The position numbers were made by a program, and so were the translations under genes. This document shows, one piece after another, positions 55,330 to 64,000 of a stretch of DNA of 64,000 nt. The stretch covers positions 25,611 through 89,610 of the forward strand of contig QWOQ01000018.1 in assembly GCA_003669585.1 (NCBI GenBank), read 5' to 3'. Position 1 is the first letter of the stretch. Every line of letters begins with the position of its first letter. Below the pieces are notes generated by a model. That model was not told where the DNA came from, did not search any database, and was given only the letters and a program-made list of their open reading frames with translations. The DNA comes from Planctomycetota bacterium. Its GTDB lineage: Bacteria; Planctomycetota; Planctomycetia; Pirellulales; UBA1268.

Positions 55330-56346
55330 TTACTGCACGGAAAAATCTGAAATGACTTCGCCCTGATCCCTTGTTCCAATCGAACGCCAGACGGAGAGGT
55401 TGATGTTGTTCGAAATAAAACGGGTTGATCCATCGCACATGCCAAGTATCACACCACCGGCATGATCGCTTTTGGCCGTTGTCATAATTCGCCCAGGTGG
55501 GTACATACACGAACGCTGATTTGGCCCCGAAACATGGAAGTAGATCGTGGTTGAGTGGTATCCATAGAGCCATGGCCCACCGACATTACTAAATCGCTGA
55601 AATGATAAATTGACCGGATCGAGAGATTCGCACTGCCGTGTGGCCTCGTCGGGAGTGGCAGGAAATGTCTGTGGCCAAAATGTGTCGGTTCGTGTTGAAA
55701 TACCATTTGTAAAATCTCCAGTGCCGTGTTCGCTGATGGCGGCTGTCGAACTTGTTCCGTCGAGAATGTCCTCGAAGCGAATACGACTATCGAGATAAAA
55801 GATGCCGTTGGGCGCTGCCATGCCAAACTGAGGATCGGCCGGATCAGTAGGAGGATTGCCCCAAAGAATATTTGAACCCTGATTGAATCGATAATTATTT
55901 CCTCCATAGAAAGCCGGCAGGCTGGAGGCGGGATCGGAGGGACATCGAAATGTCAAGATTTTAGTCGAGGCAACTGCTGTATGAATTGGATCGTTCCACG
56001 TTCGGGTTGGATCAATCTTTGAAAAGAGGTCGACCTGCTCGATAAATGGCAAGAGAAAAGCATGCGTCGAAATATTGTTCGAGTTGCGTCCACTGGGAAA
56101 TCCGCGAGCTGTGGAGGCATAGTTATGAAGCGCTGCGCCGAGTTGCTTGATGTGATTGCCACACTGTGATCGTCGTGCAGATTCGCGAGCAGCCTGGACC
56201 GCTGGAAGAAGGAGGCCGACGAGAGACCCGATGATTGCAATCACCACGAGCAATTCCACGAGTGTGAATCCCTTTCGCGGAGAGGCACTTGTGAAAATGT
56301 GAAAGTACCTACGCGTCACGATGAGCGAGCCTGTCAACGTTGTCAT
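55330..56346 (-). CDS. DUF1559 prepilin-like protein
   Basis: A 338-residue planctomycete pseudopilin. The type IV pilin-like cleavage and transmembrane motif is [20 protein letters not shown] at about residues 25-44, followed by [20 protein letters not shown]. The DUF1559 body contains [37 protein letters not shown] and the C-terminal [20 protein letters not shown], matching the H-x9-DG motif. It is thought to be processed by a prepilin peptidase and to sit in the envelope; its role is unknown. A small exported partner follows. Confidence 0.95.
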   Translation of the reverse strand: MTTLTGSLIVTRRYFHIFTSASPRKGFTLVELLVVIAIIGSLVGLLLPAVQAARESARRSQCGNHIKQLGAALHNYASTARGFPSGRNSNNISTHAFLLPFIEQVDLFSKIDPTRTWNDPIHTAVASTKILTFRCPSDPASSLPAFYGGNNYRFNQGSNILWGNPPTDPADPQFGMAAPNGIFYLDSRIRFEDILDGTSSTAAISEHGTGDFTNGISTRTDTFWPQTFPATPDEATRQCESLDPVNLSFQRFSNVGGPWLYGYHSTTIYFHVSGPNQRSCMYPPGRIMTTAKSDHAGGVILGMCDGSTRFISNNINLSVWRSIGTRDQGEVISDFSVQ

Positions 56347-56608
56347 GGCGAACGTCCTTTAGGTTTGACGTACGGTATTGATTGAAAGTCAGGCGAGAGG
56401 TGGTCGCCAAGAACGCACGCTTTTACAGGCGTGTCGTTTCGAGAATACGTTCATCGAACACAATGCTTTTTCGCTGTATGCCAAAGGCGAGTTGAGACAC
56501 GAGGAATGTCTCACGTCGACTCCTGAGGCGCGTCACGCACGAACCGTGCTGCGAGCCCTGCATCAGAAAAGTCATCACCGCCGGTGAAGAAACGGCAAAG
56601 ACTATTTG

Positions 56609-57115
56609 TCAAATGAACTTTGGTGGACGATCAAGCGGGGAGAGAACACCCGAGTGAAAAAATGGTTTGGACTCACACACCAGACATGTCCGAACGTCAG
56701 ATGCAAGTACAGTCATTGTTTGAATCCAATAACCCCATCGTTGGTTGTCGAGTCTGACAGTCGGAGCATTCGAGGGCGTTTGTGGTGATGCAGGGAGCTT
56801 GGAACAGGCTGGCCCTCGACAGGCTCGACGGCCCGAAGGAATGTTCTGTCTTGTCCGTGGATCGAGTTTCAAAAAAAGATCGTTGGATCGAACAACAACA
56901 CCATCTAACGGTGCTGAAAGAGTCATGGTATTCGAGGAGGACGTTGCTGCCGCAGGGCCATGATCAGTTTGATCAACGAGCCAATCGCCACAACTTGCCG
57001 ATACTCCTCGAGCATTGGCGATGAGAAAGAGAAGTATTGCGGGTAAGGCTACGAACATCCAACCGAGCGAGGCTCGCGATGGGCTTGCGACAACTACAGA
57101 TAAAAAAATCTTCAT
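56609..57115 (-). CDS. Cys-containing secreted protein of unknown function
   Basis: A 168-residue protein with an N-terminal signal (WMFVALPAILLFLIANARG) and then CGDWLVDQ. The central part is low-complexity; the ACRGPACSKLPASPQTPS block carries a CxGPxC motif seen in planctomycete-only secreted proteins. A Tyr/Trp cluster (WGYWIQ) and LVCESKPF follow near the end. It lacks a ribosome binding site before its ATG. It is upstream of DUF1559 on the same strand, across 260 bp that hold no other gene. Confidence 0.55.
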   Translation of the reverse strand: MKIFLSVVVASPSRASLGWMFVALPAILLFLIANARGVSASCGDWLVDQTDHGPAAATSSSNTMTLSAPLDGVVVRSNDLFLKLDPRTRQNIPSGRRACRGPACSKLPASPQTPSNAPTVRLDNQRWGYWIQTMTVLASDVRTCLVCESKPFFHSGVLSPLDRPPKFI

Positions 57116-57238
57116 AAATCAAAAAAATGTAGGCCGCTAAAATCAAAAGTATTCCCTACCGCTCCATACACTCTAGATCGATAACCGCAGGAATGTCAAT
57201 CAATCGGCGGTGACGGCAACTGACGCAAACTTTTCGCG

Positions 57239-58741
57239 TCACTCCGCTTGGTAAGGATAATTGTTGCGCCGATCAGCATTCAGAAAGCCCGCAGAATTGT
57301 CGGGGGCAAGAAGAGTCGCTACCGCCGCAGTCACATCTCGACTGGTATTCTCCTGCTGATCAATCAAAAAACGGGCCTTCCGGATTCGTTTTCGGAATGC
57401 CCGATCCGTGGCACGAAGAAATCCAGTGTCTGCGGCCAAACCAGATCGTCTGAGGCCTTCGAGACTGTGGGCGGCTACGAAATAGCACATGGAGGCGAGC
57501 ACCATTTTTGGAAATCGCTCAAAGTGTTTGTAACACCCGGCCACGAGTTCATCGATAAATTTGATTTCGCACGCAGTGGTTTCGGCATACTCATGAAGTG
57601 CGGCGTGAAACCGAAGAGTGTTTCCATACTGCGAGAAAGCACGGCCAAGTCGTTCGATACCGTATAGAGTGTGGGCGTTGCCGCTTGAATGCAGGGCATC
57701 GATGATTCCAGCGGTCGTTGGCAGCAGTGCCCAATCGGTGTCGGCTGCCTGTGAAACAAAGCGTTGCAGTCTTCCGGTTCGAACGATGTTTCCGGGTGCA
57801 GGCGCGATCGGTTCGGCATCCGCGAACTGTTCGGCAATCGAAGGAAAACGATTGAGCCACTGCCGCCACTCTTCCTCTGGCGACATTGAAGACGGCTGCG
57901 GATGCAATCGTGGATCGAGCGAAAATCCAGCGCTCGTTACGCCGTTTTCAAATTCCAGCAGATACATCCAGCCTCCCTTGAACACGTGATGCAGCGCCGC
58001 AGCATTGCAAGGAAACGTGTGGTCCGAAGTGTCATTACCTCCGGCTGCAAGAATCGATTGCCAAGAATGAACGCCGTGAAAGTGTGAAAAAAGTCCGCGA
58101 GAATATGTTTTCAGATCCCCCAGCGACGAAGGCAGTGCAAGATGACGCGCAAGAAATCCATCAGATCCCGACGCATCAATCATAAATCGAGCATGGAGGG
58201 TGAGAGGCTCATCACACCGAGTTCCACGGAGAGTCCAACAGGTTCCAGAATATTGTGGAGCAATGTGTTCAAGCGAGTCCACGTTCACACGGTCCAGTAA
58301 TTGGACACCGCGACTTGGCAAAAGCGAGACAAGGTACTGATCAAAATCAGATCGCAACCAGTGGGTGTCGGCATCTTCCTCGGAATTGCTCGCAGCGACA
58401 AGCAACTGATTTGAACGATCTGAGAGGACTCGAAAAGGCTGGTGCGCCTGATGCTCGAAATAACTGAAACCACGTTTGAGCCCGCAGACGAGTTCGGGTC
58501 GATCGCGTTTCCACGTACCATACTGACAGCAAGGAAGCAGCTCAGGAATGTCGTAGGTAGTCGCCAACTGTTCCAGAACAAGATTGGCCAGCGGCGTTGA
58601 AGATTCGCCGAGTGCAAAGCGAGGGTGATTTCCGCGTTCTACGACAAGCGATCGAAATCCGAGTTTTGCAAGCACCATCGCCATCAGACTGCCGCCGAAT
58701 CCCGAACCGACAACAAGCACGTCGCAGGTGTGTTCGCTCAT
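57239..58741 (-). CDS. FAD-dependent oxidoreductase (halogenase/geranylgeranyl reductase-like)
   Basis: A 500-residue flavoprotein. The start ATG at 58741 overlaps the radical SAM stop in ATGA, giving the FAD-binding N-terminus CDVLVVGSGFGGSLMAMVLA and LVVERGNHPRFALGESSTPL. Further FAD motifs are MIDASGSDGFLARHLALP (DG fingerprint) and TAGIIDALHSSGNAHTLYGI. The segment GGWMYLLEFENGVTSAGFSL occupies the place of the halogenase WxWxIP motif but does not match it, so chlorination is not supported. It probably oxidises or reduces an intermediate in a pathway with the translationally coupled radical SAM enzyme. Confidence 0.87.
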   Translation of the reverse strand: MSEHTCDVLVVGSGFGGSLMAMVLAKLGFRSLVVERGNHPRFALGESSTPLANLVLEQLATTYDIPELLPCCQYGTWKRDRPELVCGLKRGFSYFEHQAHQPFRVLSDRSNQLLVAASNSEEDADTHWLRSDFDQYLVSLLPSRGVQLLDRVNVDSLEHIAPQYSGTCWTLRGTRCDEPLTLHARFMIDASGSDGFLARHLALPSSLGDLKTYSRGLFSHFHGVHSWQSILAAGGNDTSDHTFPCNAAALHHVFKGGWMYLLEFENGVTSAGFSLDPRLHPQPSSMSPEEEWRQWLNRFPSIAEQFADAEPIAPAPGNIVRTGRLQRFVSQAADTDWALLPTTAGIIDALHSSGNAHTLYGIERLGRAFSQYGNTLRFHAALHEYAETTACEIKFIDELVAGCYKHFERFPKMVLASMCYFVAAHSLEGLRRSGLAADTGFLRATDRAFRKRIRKARFLIDQQENTSRDVTAAVATLLAPDNSAGFLNADRRNNYPYQAE

Positions 58742-59730
58742 GATTGGATCGCAGCGATATCGATCGCATCCTGTTGGCAGTGGCATGTTTCTCGAGGTTG
58801 GATCGACTGCGTGCAGTTGGTGCGGTGCATTCGTTGCGTGCGACGCGAGAGGCAGTCGGGGCATGTGCTGATGCGATCGAGGCCCCATGTATCGGCAAAG
58901 ACTCGGCCGCTGTGATGAGGAACCGATTGCTCGAGCACCCATTCGAGCGAATCAAGACGGGGAGGCGAATACCAGCCTTTTTCAGAAAGCAATTCCATGA
59001 TTCCGTTGCCACCGCGAGTCGCAATGATCGTGCAGCAATCAACTCCAAGAGAAAAAGCATAGTCAATCGAACGGATCGCCCACTCTCGTCCTTCTTCCTC
59101 AGAAAGAAACGGAGGCCGCAGGAGAATGAATGCTCGCGTACGAATGTTGTGACGGTGCAGAAACTCAACTGCCCCCGAAAAGTCGTCGAGGGTCATTCCC
59201 TTCCCAAGTCGCGGCAAAACATCGGGATGGATGGTCTCAAGACCTAAAGCCACTTCGAGTTGCGTGGTGCCAAGACGTTTCTGAAAATCGACGCACCCCG
59301 TGGAACACAGTGCGGGATGATTCTCAACGATCACCGTCTTCAAACTGCTGAGAAGCGATGCGATTTGTGGGAGATCCTCTGGGGGCACAGCTTTGGTATC
59401 AAAAAAATTGCCACTATTATAGAGCTTGATGTGCGTGGCCGGAGGCAGGTGGGCAAGTGCGTGACGAATCTGAGCGACAATCGCGCCCGAGGGAACCTGA
59501 AATGTGGTGGTGTTCTTCCAAAGATCGCACATCAGGCATGTGTAAGGGCATTCTCGATTGGTCAGAAAAACAGTGGCTACCGAATCGACCGAGCCCTCAC
59601 GGGAGCGTTCTTCCTCAAGAAAAAAGGATTGCGGTTGCCACGGATCGTGAAGCGTTCGCGGAGACCTTGCCGCGAGGATTTCTTCGCGTGTTATGACTGG
59701 TGCAGAACTAAAAAACGAGGGTTCTGGCAT
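58738..59730 (-). CDS. Radical SAM enzyme (RaSEA/TIGR01210-like)
   Basis: A 330-residue radical SAM protein. The cluster motif C-x3-C-x2-C is in FLTNRECPYTCLMCDLWKNT. The barrel continues with THIKLYNSGNFFDTKAVPP, TVIVENHPALC, EVALGLETIHPDVLPRLGKG and RAFILLRPPFLSEEEGREWA. This set of strings resembles the RaSEA family, which in archaea works with ArcS in archaeosine formation, and bacterial relatives of unknown role. C-terminal cysteines (CPDC and CTQ, then C in RETCHCQQ) could hold a second cluster. It overlaps the FAD enzyme by 4 bp and follows the asparagine-synthase-like gene by 147 bp. Confidence 0.88.
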   Translation of the reverse strand: MPEPSFFSSAPVITREEILAARSPRTLHDPWQPQSFFLEEERSREGSVDSVATVFLTNRECPYTCLMCDLWKNTTTFQVPSGAIVAQIRHALAHLPPATHIKLYNSGNFFDTKAVPPEDLPQIASLLSSLKTVIVENHPALCSTGCVDFQKRLGTTQLEVALGLETIHPDVLPRLGKGMTLDDFSGAVEFLHRHNIRTRAFILLRPPFLSEEEGREWAIRSIDYAFSLGVDCCTIIATRGGNGIMELLSEKGWYSPPRLDSLEWVLEQSVPHHSGRVFADTWGLDRISTCPDCLSRRTQRMHRTNCTQSIQPRETCHCQQDAIDIAAIQS

Positions 59731-59877
59731 GTGTCATCTGAACCCAAGGAAAAAATGTTTACGTAGAAAACGTTAGATCACTTGATTGCAATCGGAACAC
59801 GAGCATCTCAAAATAGGATTTGAATTATTGTTTCGTTTGTCTTTCGGAAATGGACAAAAAAAACGGAAGCTCGACAC

Positions 59878-61209
59878 CTAATCCTGCCAGAGACTCTGGT
59901 GCAATCGTCTGTAAACCTGCGGATCGGAAGGGAAAATCTCTTTGGTTGTGGAAGGATCGGCGATGCCCGCCTGAAATCGCCTTTTTGGAAATGTCGGCAG
60001 GGTTATGCCGGTGATGAGGCGAATGCCCCTCGACACGATTTCCCCTTTGAGTGCGTAGAGCTTTTGGTGGTCCCAGTCTGTGAGTTCGATAAACGGAATG
60101 CCCTCGGCCACTTCGATCACGTTTGGCAGAGCGTAGGGGCTCAATCCTGAAAAGCCCAGCATGGTTGCGGGGGCATAGCTGCGGACATGGCCGCGACTTT
60201 GTCCTCCAGAATAATTAAGCGAGTGCTTGATTGCGTTGACGCCCCAGCCTTCCTGATAGAGCAACAGATTGTTGAGCACGCTGCGAATGGTAAGTTCGGG
60301 ATTGTCTTCAATGGGATAGTCCTTGAGATTCTCATCGCCACCATCGCCGTCAATCAGATATTTCCAGTGGGGATAGCGATTGCGAATTCCCCGACACAGT
60401 GCAAGGCTCGCGGCTGCTGCCTGCACGTCGAGCGGCTTGTAATCTTCGATCGCGCGGATTGTTTCGAGAAGGTCAAGATCTTCTCGGTGAATCTCCAACG
60501 GTTCCAGAAGAAAACTCATATTGAGCGCATCAAGAAATTGCCTTGCCTGTACGAGATCGGCCCCCGAATCCAAAACAGAAAGCGTGAAGGCCTTGAGTCG
60601 GGCAGGCGACTCACCGCGATCGAGAAGCAATTGATAGATCAAGATCAAGAGTGCACCGCTGTCGATGCCGCCCGAAAAAAGAACGCCGATCGGTTCTCGG
60701 GTGCCGATTCGATCAAGCCACAAAGCGAGTTCTGTTTTGAGCATGCCGACATACCGTCGGCCGATGTCGTCGAGATCGGTAGTCCAGCGGTTGCGCTGTG
60801 GGGAAAAAAAACGAGTGCAGAGCGGATTGGGATCGGGGCAGCCGACGAGAGACAATTCCATCAAGTGGTGAGCGGGTACCATGCGCGTGTAGGAAGGATG
60901 GAATTGATCAGCAAGTCCTTCGCGGAGAAGAAAGCTACGGATTGAATCGATGCGATCGGCGGTAATCAGAATTGGACCGGCAGCCTTTTTGGCGATGAAA
61001 TAACGCAGCGGCCTTCCGAGCGACCGCGCCATGCGAATCTGCTTTCCATCGCGGTGCACGAGCGCAAACTGGCCGTCGATTTCACGAATTCTCTCTGGAT
61101 TACCGGAGCCAACCCGCTCCACAGCCTCTTCGACCGACATATTTAAAAGAACATTTGCGGTCGGATCGAGCAGATTGACCAAGCGTTCGATCGGCACAGC
61201 ATGGATCAT
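59878..61209 (-). CDS. Asparagine-synthase-like enzyme with degenerate glutaminase half
   Basis: A 443-residue member of the asparagine synthetase B family. AGAGAGGA lies 7 nt before the ATG. The N-terminal about 140 residues keep part of the Ntn fold (IREIDGQFALVHRDGKQIRM) but not the catalytic Cys2, so it cannot use glutamine. The ATP-pyrophosphatase half has the P-loop PIGVLFSGGIDSGALLILIY, LKAFTLSVLDSGADLVQARQ, the LIDGDGGDENLKDY Asp-rich loop and YSGGQSRGHVRSYAP. Members without Cys2 include lasso-peptide cyclases, beta-lactam synthetases and amide-forming biosynthetic enzymes. It heads the cluster with the radical SAM and flavoprotein genes. Confidence 0.88.
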   Translation of the reverse strand: MIHAVPIERLVNLLDPTANVLLNMSVEEAVERVGSGNPERIREIDGQFALVHRDGKQIRMARSLGRPLRYFIAKKAAGPILITADRIDSIRSFLLREGLADQFHPSYTRMVPAHHLMELSLVGCPDPNPLCTRFFSPQRNRWTTDLDDIGRRYVGMLKTELALWLDRIGTREPIGVLFSGGIDSGALLILIYQLLLDRGESPARLKAFTLSVLDSGADLVQARQFLDALNMSFLLEPLEIHREDLDLLETIRAIEDYKPLDVQAAAASLALCRGIRNRYPHWKYLIDGDGGDENLKDYPIEDNPELTIRSVLNNLLLYQEGWGVNAIKHSLNYSGGQSRGHVRSYAPATMLGFSGLSPYALPNVIEVAEGIPFIELTDWDHQKLYALKGEIVSRGIRLITGITLPTFPKRRFQAGIADPSTTKEIFPSDPQVYRRLHQSLWQD

Positions 61210-61393
61210 GGTTGAGTCCTCTCTATGCTATTGAGTAAATCGACATTGACCGTTGCAAGCACGATCCTCAAGTGAGCGAGGCTGATCAGTGTAGCCTGCA
61301 TGTGGCAACGGTCGACTGGGCGAGTGAAAACCAGCGATTCTTACACATCGAATTCAGGACTTATGGACAACAGAAAATCAAGGGTGACGACCG

Positions 61394-62911
61394 ATGGAGA
61401 TTCGAAAACTATTGTCGTGTCTCCTTGCACTCGTGCTGGTGACGCTGGAAACAGGATGTGACAGAAGTCGAGCGCCTTCTGTGGAGGTGCCTGTCAGCAG
61501 CGAACGAGTCAGTAACGATTCAAAGCAGGCCATTCAAAAGTTTTGTGGCGATTGTCATCAATTGCCAATGCCATCGAGTTTCCCGAAAGAACACTGGCAC
61601 AAAGAGGTGCGACAGGGATACGAATTTTACCTCACCTCTCTGAGAAGTGATTTAGTCAGACCAGTGGAGTTTGACGCGATCAATTTTTATCAACATGCCG
61701 CTCCCGAAGTTCTCTCGATTCGCCGGGCAGTCGATCGGGTCGAATCGCCTACGGCAGTGCGTTTTGAGCGAATGGATCTTCCGTTGAATACCAATTCCAT
61801 TGATCCGGCAATCGCCCAGGTGTTTTATGACACTTCGTGTGACGAACTCTTTACCACGGATATGCGTTCGGGGGAGATTCACCGGTGGAATTTCAAAGAG
61901 CAACCGTGGACTTCATCGATCGTTGCAAAAACAAATCATCCCTGTCGTCTTACCGCGATCCAGTGGAATAATGATACGCAGACAGATTATCTCCTTGCCG
62001 ATCTGGGATCATTTCTGCCGGAAGATCACAGCCGGGGGCAGGTGCTGCTTTTGGAATCAAATCCAAACGGCTTTGACGTACGAGTGCTTGTCGACGCACG
62101 TTCGCGAGTTGTGGAAGTGCAGTCGTGCGACGTTGACGAAAACGGTTCGCGGGATCTTCTCGTAGCTGAATTTGGCTGGCGAGAAACCGGATCGCTTTGG
62201 TGGATGCAATCTCAAGGAAATCCTGAGACAGCCGAAGAACCGTTATTTTCTTTGCAGCAACTCGACAAGCGTCATGGGGTGCTCGGAGTGCGAGTTGCCG
62301 ATCTTGACGGCGATGGTGCCGCCGACATCGTCGCCGCTTTTGCTCAGGAGCATGAAACGCTTGACATCTTTTGGAATCGTGGAGGAGGCCGTTATGAGCA
62401 TCAAGTGATCCTGTCGCTTCCCGATCCTTCCTACGGATCGAGCTGCTTTGAAGTCGTCGACCTGAATGCAGATGGTCGGCTCGACATCCTCCATGCCAAC
62501 GGCGACACCATGGATAGCGGCTTGGCGAAGCCCTACCATGGAATTCGAAAGCTCACGAATGAGGGCAATAGAAAATTTTCTTCTCAGGAAATTTCAGACA
62601 TGGTAGGCGTCTGTCAGGTGTCGACTGCTGACATCGATGGTGATGGCGACACCGATATCGTGGCTTCTTCGCTTCATCCAGCAGCAGCAAGCGAATCCCT
62701 CGGCACATTTGATTCAGTCATCTGGCTGGAACAGGTTTTTGACGGATCGTATCTGCGGCATTCAATCGAACGAGATCGTTGCGATCACGCCGCTTTTGCG
62801 ATTGTTGACGTGAACCAAGATAAGCGACCAGACATTCTTGTAGGAAACTGGCAGGCCGCGGAGACTGGCGCAGCGATTTCGCCGCTGTCGATTTTTCTCA
62901 ATGTGCCTTAA
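61394..62911 (+). CDS. Exported heme c and FG-GAP/VCBS repeat lipoprotein
   Basis: A 505-residue protein with a lipoprotein signal (LLALVLVTLETGCDRSRAPS, Cys at about 22). A c-type heme site CGDCH lies at about residues 51-55 in QKFCGDCHQLPMP. The rest is a beta-propeller of FG-GAP repeats, each with a calcium-loop-like DxDGDG motif: DLDGDGAADIVAAF, DLNADGRLDILHAN, DIDGDGDTDIVASS and DVNQDKRPDILVGN. It is divergent from the asparagine-synthase-like gene with about 185 bp between the starts. It may hand electrons or bind a periplasmic partner; substrate unknown. Confidence 0.88.
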   Translation: MEIRKLLSCLLALVLVTLETGCDRSRAPSVEVPVSSERVSNDSKQAIQKFCGDCHQLPMPSSFPKEHWHKEVRQGYEFYLTSLRSDLVRPVEFDAINFYQHAAPEVLSIRRAVDRVESPTAVRFERMDLPLNTNSIDPAIAQVFYDTSCDELFTTDMRSGEIHRWNFKEQPWTSSIVAKTNHPCRLTAIQWNNDTQTDYLLADLGSFLPEDHSRGQVLLLESNPNGFDVRVLVDARSRVVEVQSCDVDENGSRDLLVAEFGWRETGSLWWMQSQGNPETAEEPLFSLQQLDKRHGVLGVRVADLDGDGAADIVAAFAQEHETLDIFWNRGGGRYEHQVILSLPDPSYGSSCFEVVDLNADGRLDILHANGDTMDSGLAKPYHGIRKLTNEGNRKFSSQEISDMVGVCQVSTADIDGDGDTDIVASSLHPAAASESLGTFDSVIWLEQVFDGSYLRHSIERDRCDHAAFAIVDVNQDKRPDILVGNWQAAETGAAISPLSIFLNVP

Positions 62912-62956
62912 AAACGCGATAATTATCGAGAATTATGCGAGCATCAGAGTTCTCTC

Positions 62957-62978
62957 TTTTTTTTTGGGGGGGGGGGGG
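62957..62978 (+). repeat. Adjacent homopolymer tracts T9 and G13
   Basis: Nine T (62957-62965) are followed directly by thirteen G (62966-62978) between the FG-GAP gene and the DUF1559 gene. A second TTTTTTGGGGGCGGG stretch lies near 63035. G tracts of this length are unstable by replication slippage and lie about 220 bp before the next start codon. Confidence 0.9.
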
Positions 62979-63198
62979 CGTGTAAAAAGTTCTTTCAAAG
63001 AGTGCTTGAGCAATGTATATTTTTGAAGGTTCTGTTTTTTGGGGGCGGGTCAACATTCTGAAAGTGTGAAAAATTTGAACGACGCAGCAGGTGTCGCTCG
63101 GAGCATTTTCATGATTTTTATTTTTCACAATCAGTTCTAGCTGTTTTTTTTGAATTCTATTTTTGTCGGCATCATCTTTTTGTAGAGGAGTGTGAATC

Positions 63199-64000
63199 AT
63201 GTTGCATCACAGTCGATCGAACAGATGTTTGAAACAGCCCCGACGAGCATTCACGCTTGTCGAACTGCTTGTTGTGATTGCGATCATCGGGGTGCTCGTC
63301 GGGCTTTTGCTGCCGGCTGTTCAGGCTGCCAGAGAAGCGGCACGAAGAAATTCGTGCGGTAATAATCTCAAGCAATACGGATTGGCGCTACAGAATCATC
63401 ATGATGCAAAAGGCTATATGCCATCCGGTGCGCCTCCGACCGCATGGGGGGCACCCTATTTGGGCTGGCACGCGTCGATTCTCCCATTTGCTGAGTACGC
63501 GGACTTATTTGCAAAAATAAATTTTACCAACGGCACCGATGCACGCTTTCAGAACATGGGGAGTGCTGCGGCACCGAAAGAACTCAGGACACATCAACTC
63601 AAATTTTCGAGATGCCCATCTGATAGTGGAGCGCTGTTCAATGGAAATAATCCAAACGATTGGGCGATTGCCAGCTACACAGGGAGTCTGGGATCTCAGC
63701 GCACTCCGTCAGCAGATGGCGCTTGCAATCCGTGGATTGGATTTGCCGAGGTGCCTGCGGGAAACGCCGATCATGGCAACGGGAACAGCTTCGCTGAGAT
63801 ATCTGGTGTGTTTTCCCGAATGGTTTCCGCTCAGCCCGGCTGCACGTTTACGATGATCCGCGACGGATTGAGCAGCACGATTTTTGTCGGCGAAACTCTC
63901 TACGATTGCCACGATCACCGAGAGGGGCTCTGGAGCTATAACGGATTTAATAATGCCCATGGTTCTACAGTGGTACCGATCAATAATATGACCACCTGCA
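63199..64000 (+). CDS. DUF1559 prepilin-like protein, N-terminal part (partial)
   Basis: The ATG at 63199, with GAGGAG at 63185-63190, opens a frame that runs off the right edge. The first residues include the pilin-like signal and helix [20 protein letters not shown] at about 15-34, then [20 protein letters not shown] and [20 protein letters not shown], matching DUF1559 proteins. [19 protein letters not shown] and SRCPSDSG follow. About 267 residues are visible. It differs from the DUF1559 at 55330 (the AFTLVELL motif and shorter loops) and follows the FG-GAP gene. The C-terminal H-x9-DG motif should be beyond base 64000. Confidence 0.95.
   Translation, partial: MLHHSRSNRCLKQPRRAFTLVELLVVIAIIGVLVGLLLPAVQAAREAARRNSCGNNLKQYGLALQNHHDAKGYMPSGAPPTAWGAPYLGWHASILPFAEYADLFAKINFTNGTDARFQNMGSAAAPKELRTHQLKFSRCPSDSGALFNGNNPNDWAIASYTGSLGSQRTPSADGACNPWIGFAEVPAGNADHGNGNSFAEISGVFSRMVSAQPGCTFTMIRDGLSSTIFVGETLYDCHDHREGLWSYNGFNNAHGSTVVPINNMTTC

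Noticed and set aside
61286..61348. A 20-codon minus-strand ORF (MCKNRWFSLAQSTVATCRLH) before the asparagine-synthase-like gene as a possible precursor peptide
   Set aside because: There is no ribosome binding site and no leader-core pattern, so it is most likely chance; comparison with relatives would decide.

Overview
The window looks like a chromosomal segment of a planctomycete (PVC group). The evidence is the mix of families: two DUF1559 prepilin-like proteins with a [17 protein letters not shown]-terminus, two DUF1501 proteins, two DUF1080 proteins, a very large PVC-type heme-binding protein with one CxxCH, a PmoA-like (DUF6807) protein, an ECF-like sigma factor, and many secreted proteins of unknown role. 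Base composition is near 50% GC. I cannot assign a genus.

Layout. 1-2957 (minus) is the classical translation operon infC-rpmI-rplT-pheS-pheT, with pheT cut by the window edge; infC appears to start at an AUC codon. 3381-5054 is an unknown membrane-anchored protein. 5908-7569 is a sigma-70-type protein with several helix-turn-helix modules ahead of the sigma regions. 7703-14373 (minus) holds a lactonase-like beta-propeller, a DUF1080 protein, a secreted alpha/beta hydrolase, a class I/II aminotransferase and a tandem parvulin-type foldase. 14721-16596 holds an esterase and cysteine synthase. 16857-24166 (minus) reads as a possible catabolic set: giant heme/cupredoxin protein, RidA, KHG/KDPG aldolase, GntP permease, ECF-like sigma factor. 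24349-26532 (plus) pairs an alpha/beta hydrolase with an amidohydrolase. 26658-40779 contains DUF1080, an unusual ABC exporter with DUF1854, a U32 peptidase-like protein, a YtcJ-like amidohydrolase, acetyl-CoA synthetase, a PmoA-like protein, a GT2 glycosyltransferase and an ExeA-like ATPase. 41012-47223 is housekeeping: trpF, ahcY, a DUF1015 protein, parS sites, parA, parB and tRNA-Pro(UGG).

47224-52030 is a decayed accessory region. It holds a DUF262 fragment beside a 12-bp palindrome, a methyltransferase gene split by one in-frame TAA, repeats of a TTGGGGACAGG type, a secreted-protein gene cut off at one such repeat, and a formylglycine-enzyme-like gene whose signal peptide sits in another reading frame. 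Intact DUF1501 genes flank the decayed material.

53477-57115 carries a carboxymuconolactone-decarboxylase-like protein, DUF1559 with a small partner, and a Cys-containing secreted protein. 57239-61209 (minus) is the most interesting locus: an asparagine-synthase-like enzyme with a degenerate glutaminase half, a radical SAM enzyme and a flavoprotein that overlaps it by 4 bp, which together look like an uncharacterised biosynthetic or modification pathway. A heme-c/FG-GAP lipoprotein is divergent from it, and a second DUF1559 gene runs off the right edge.
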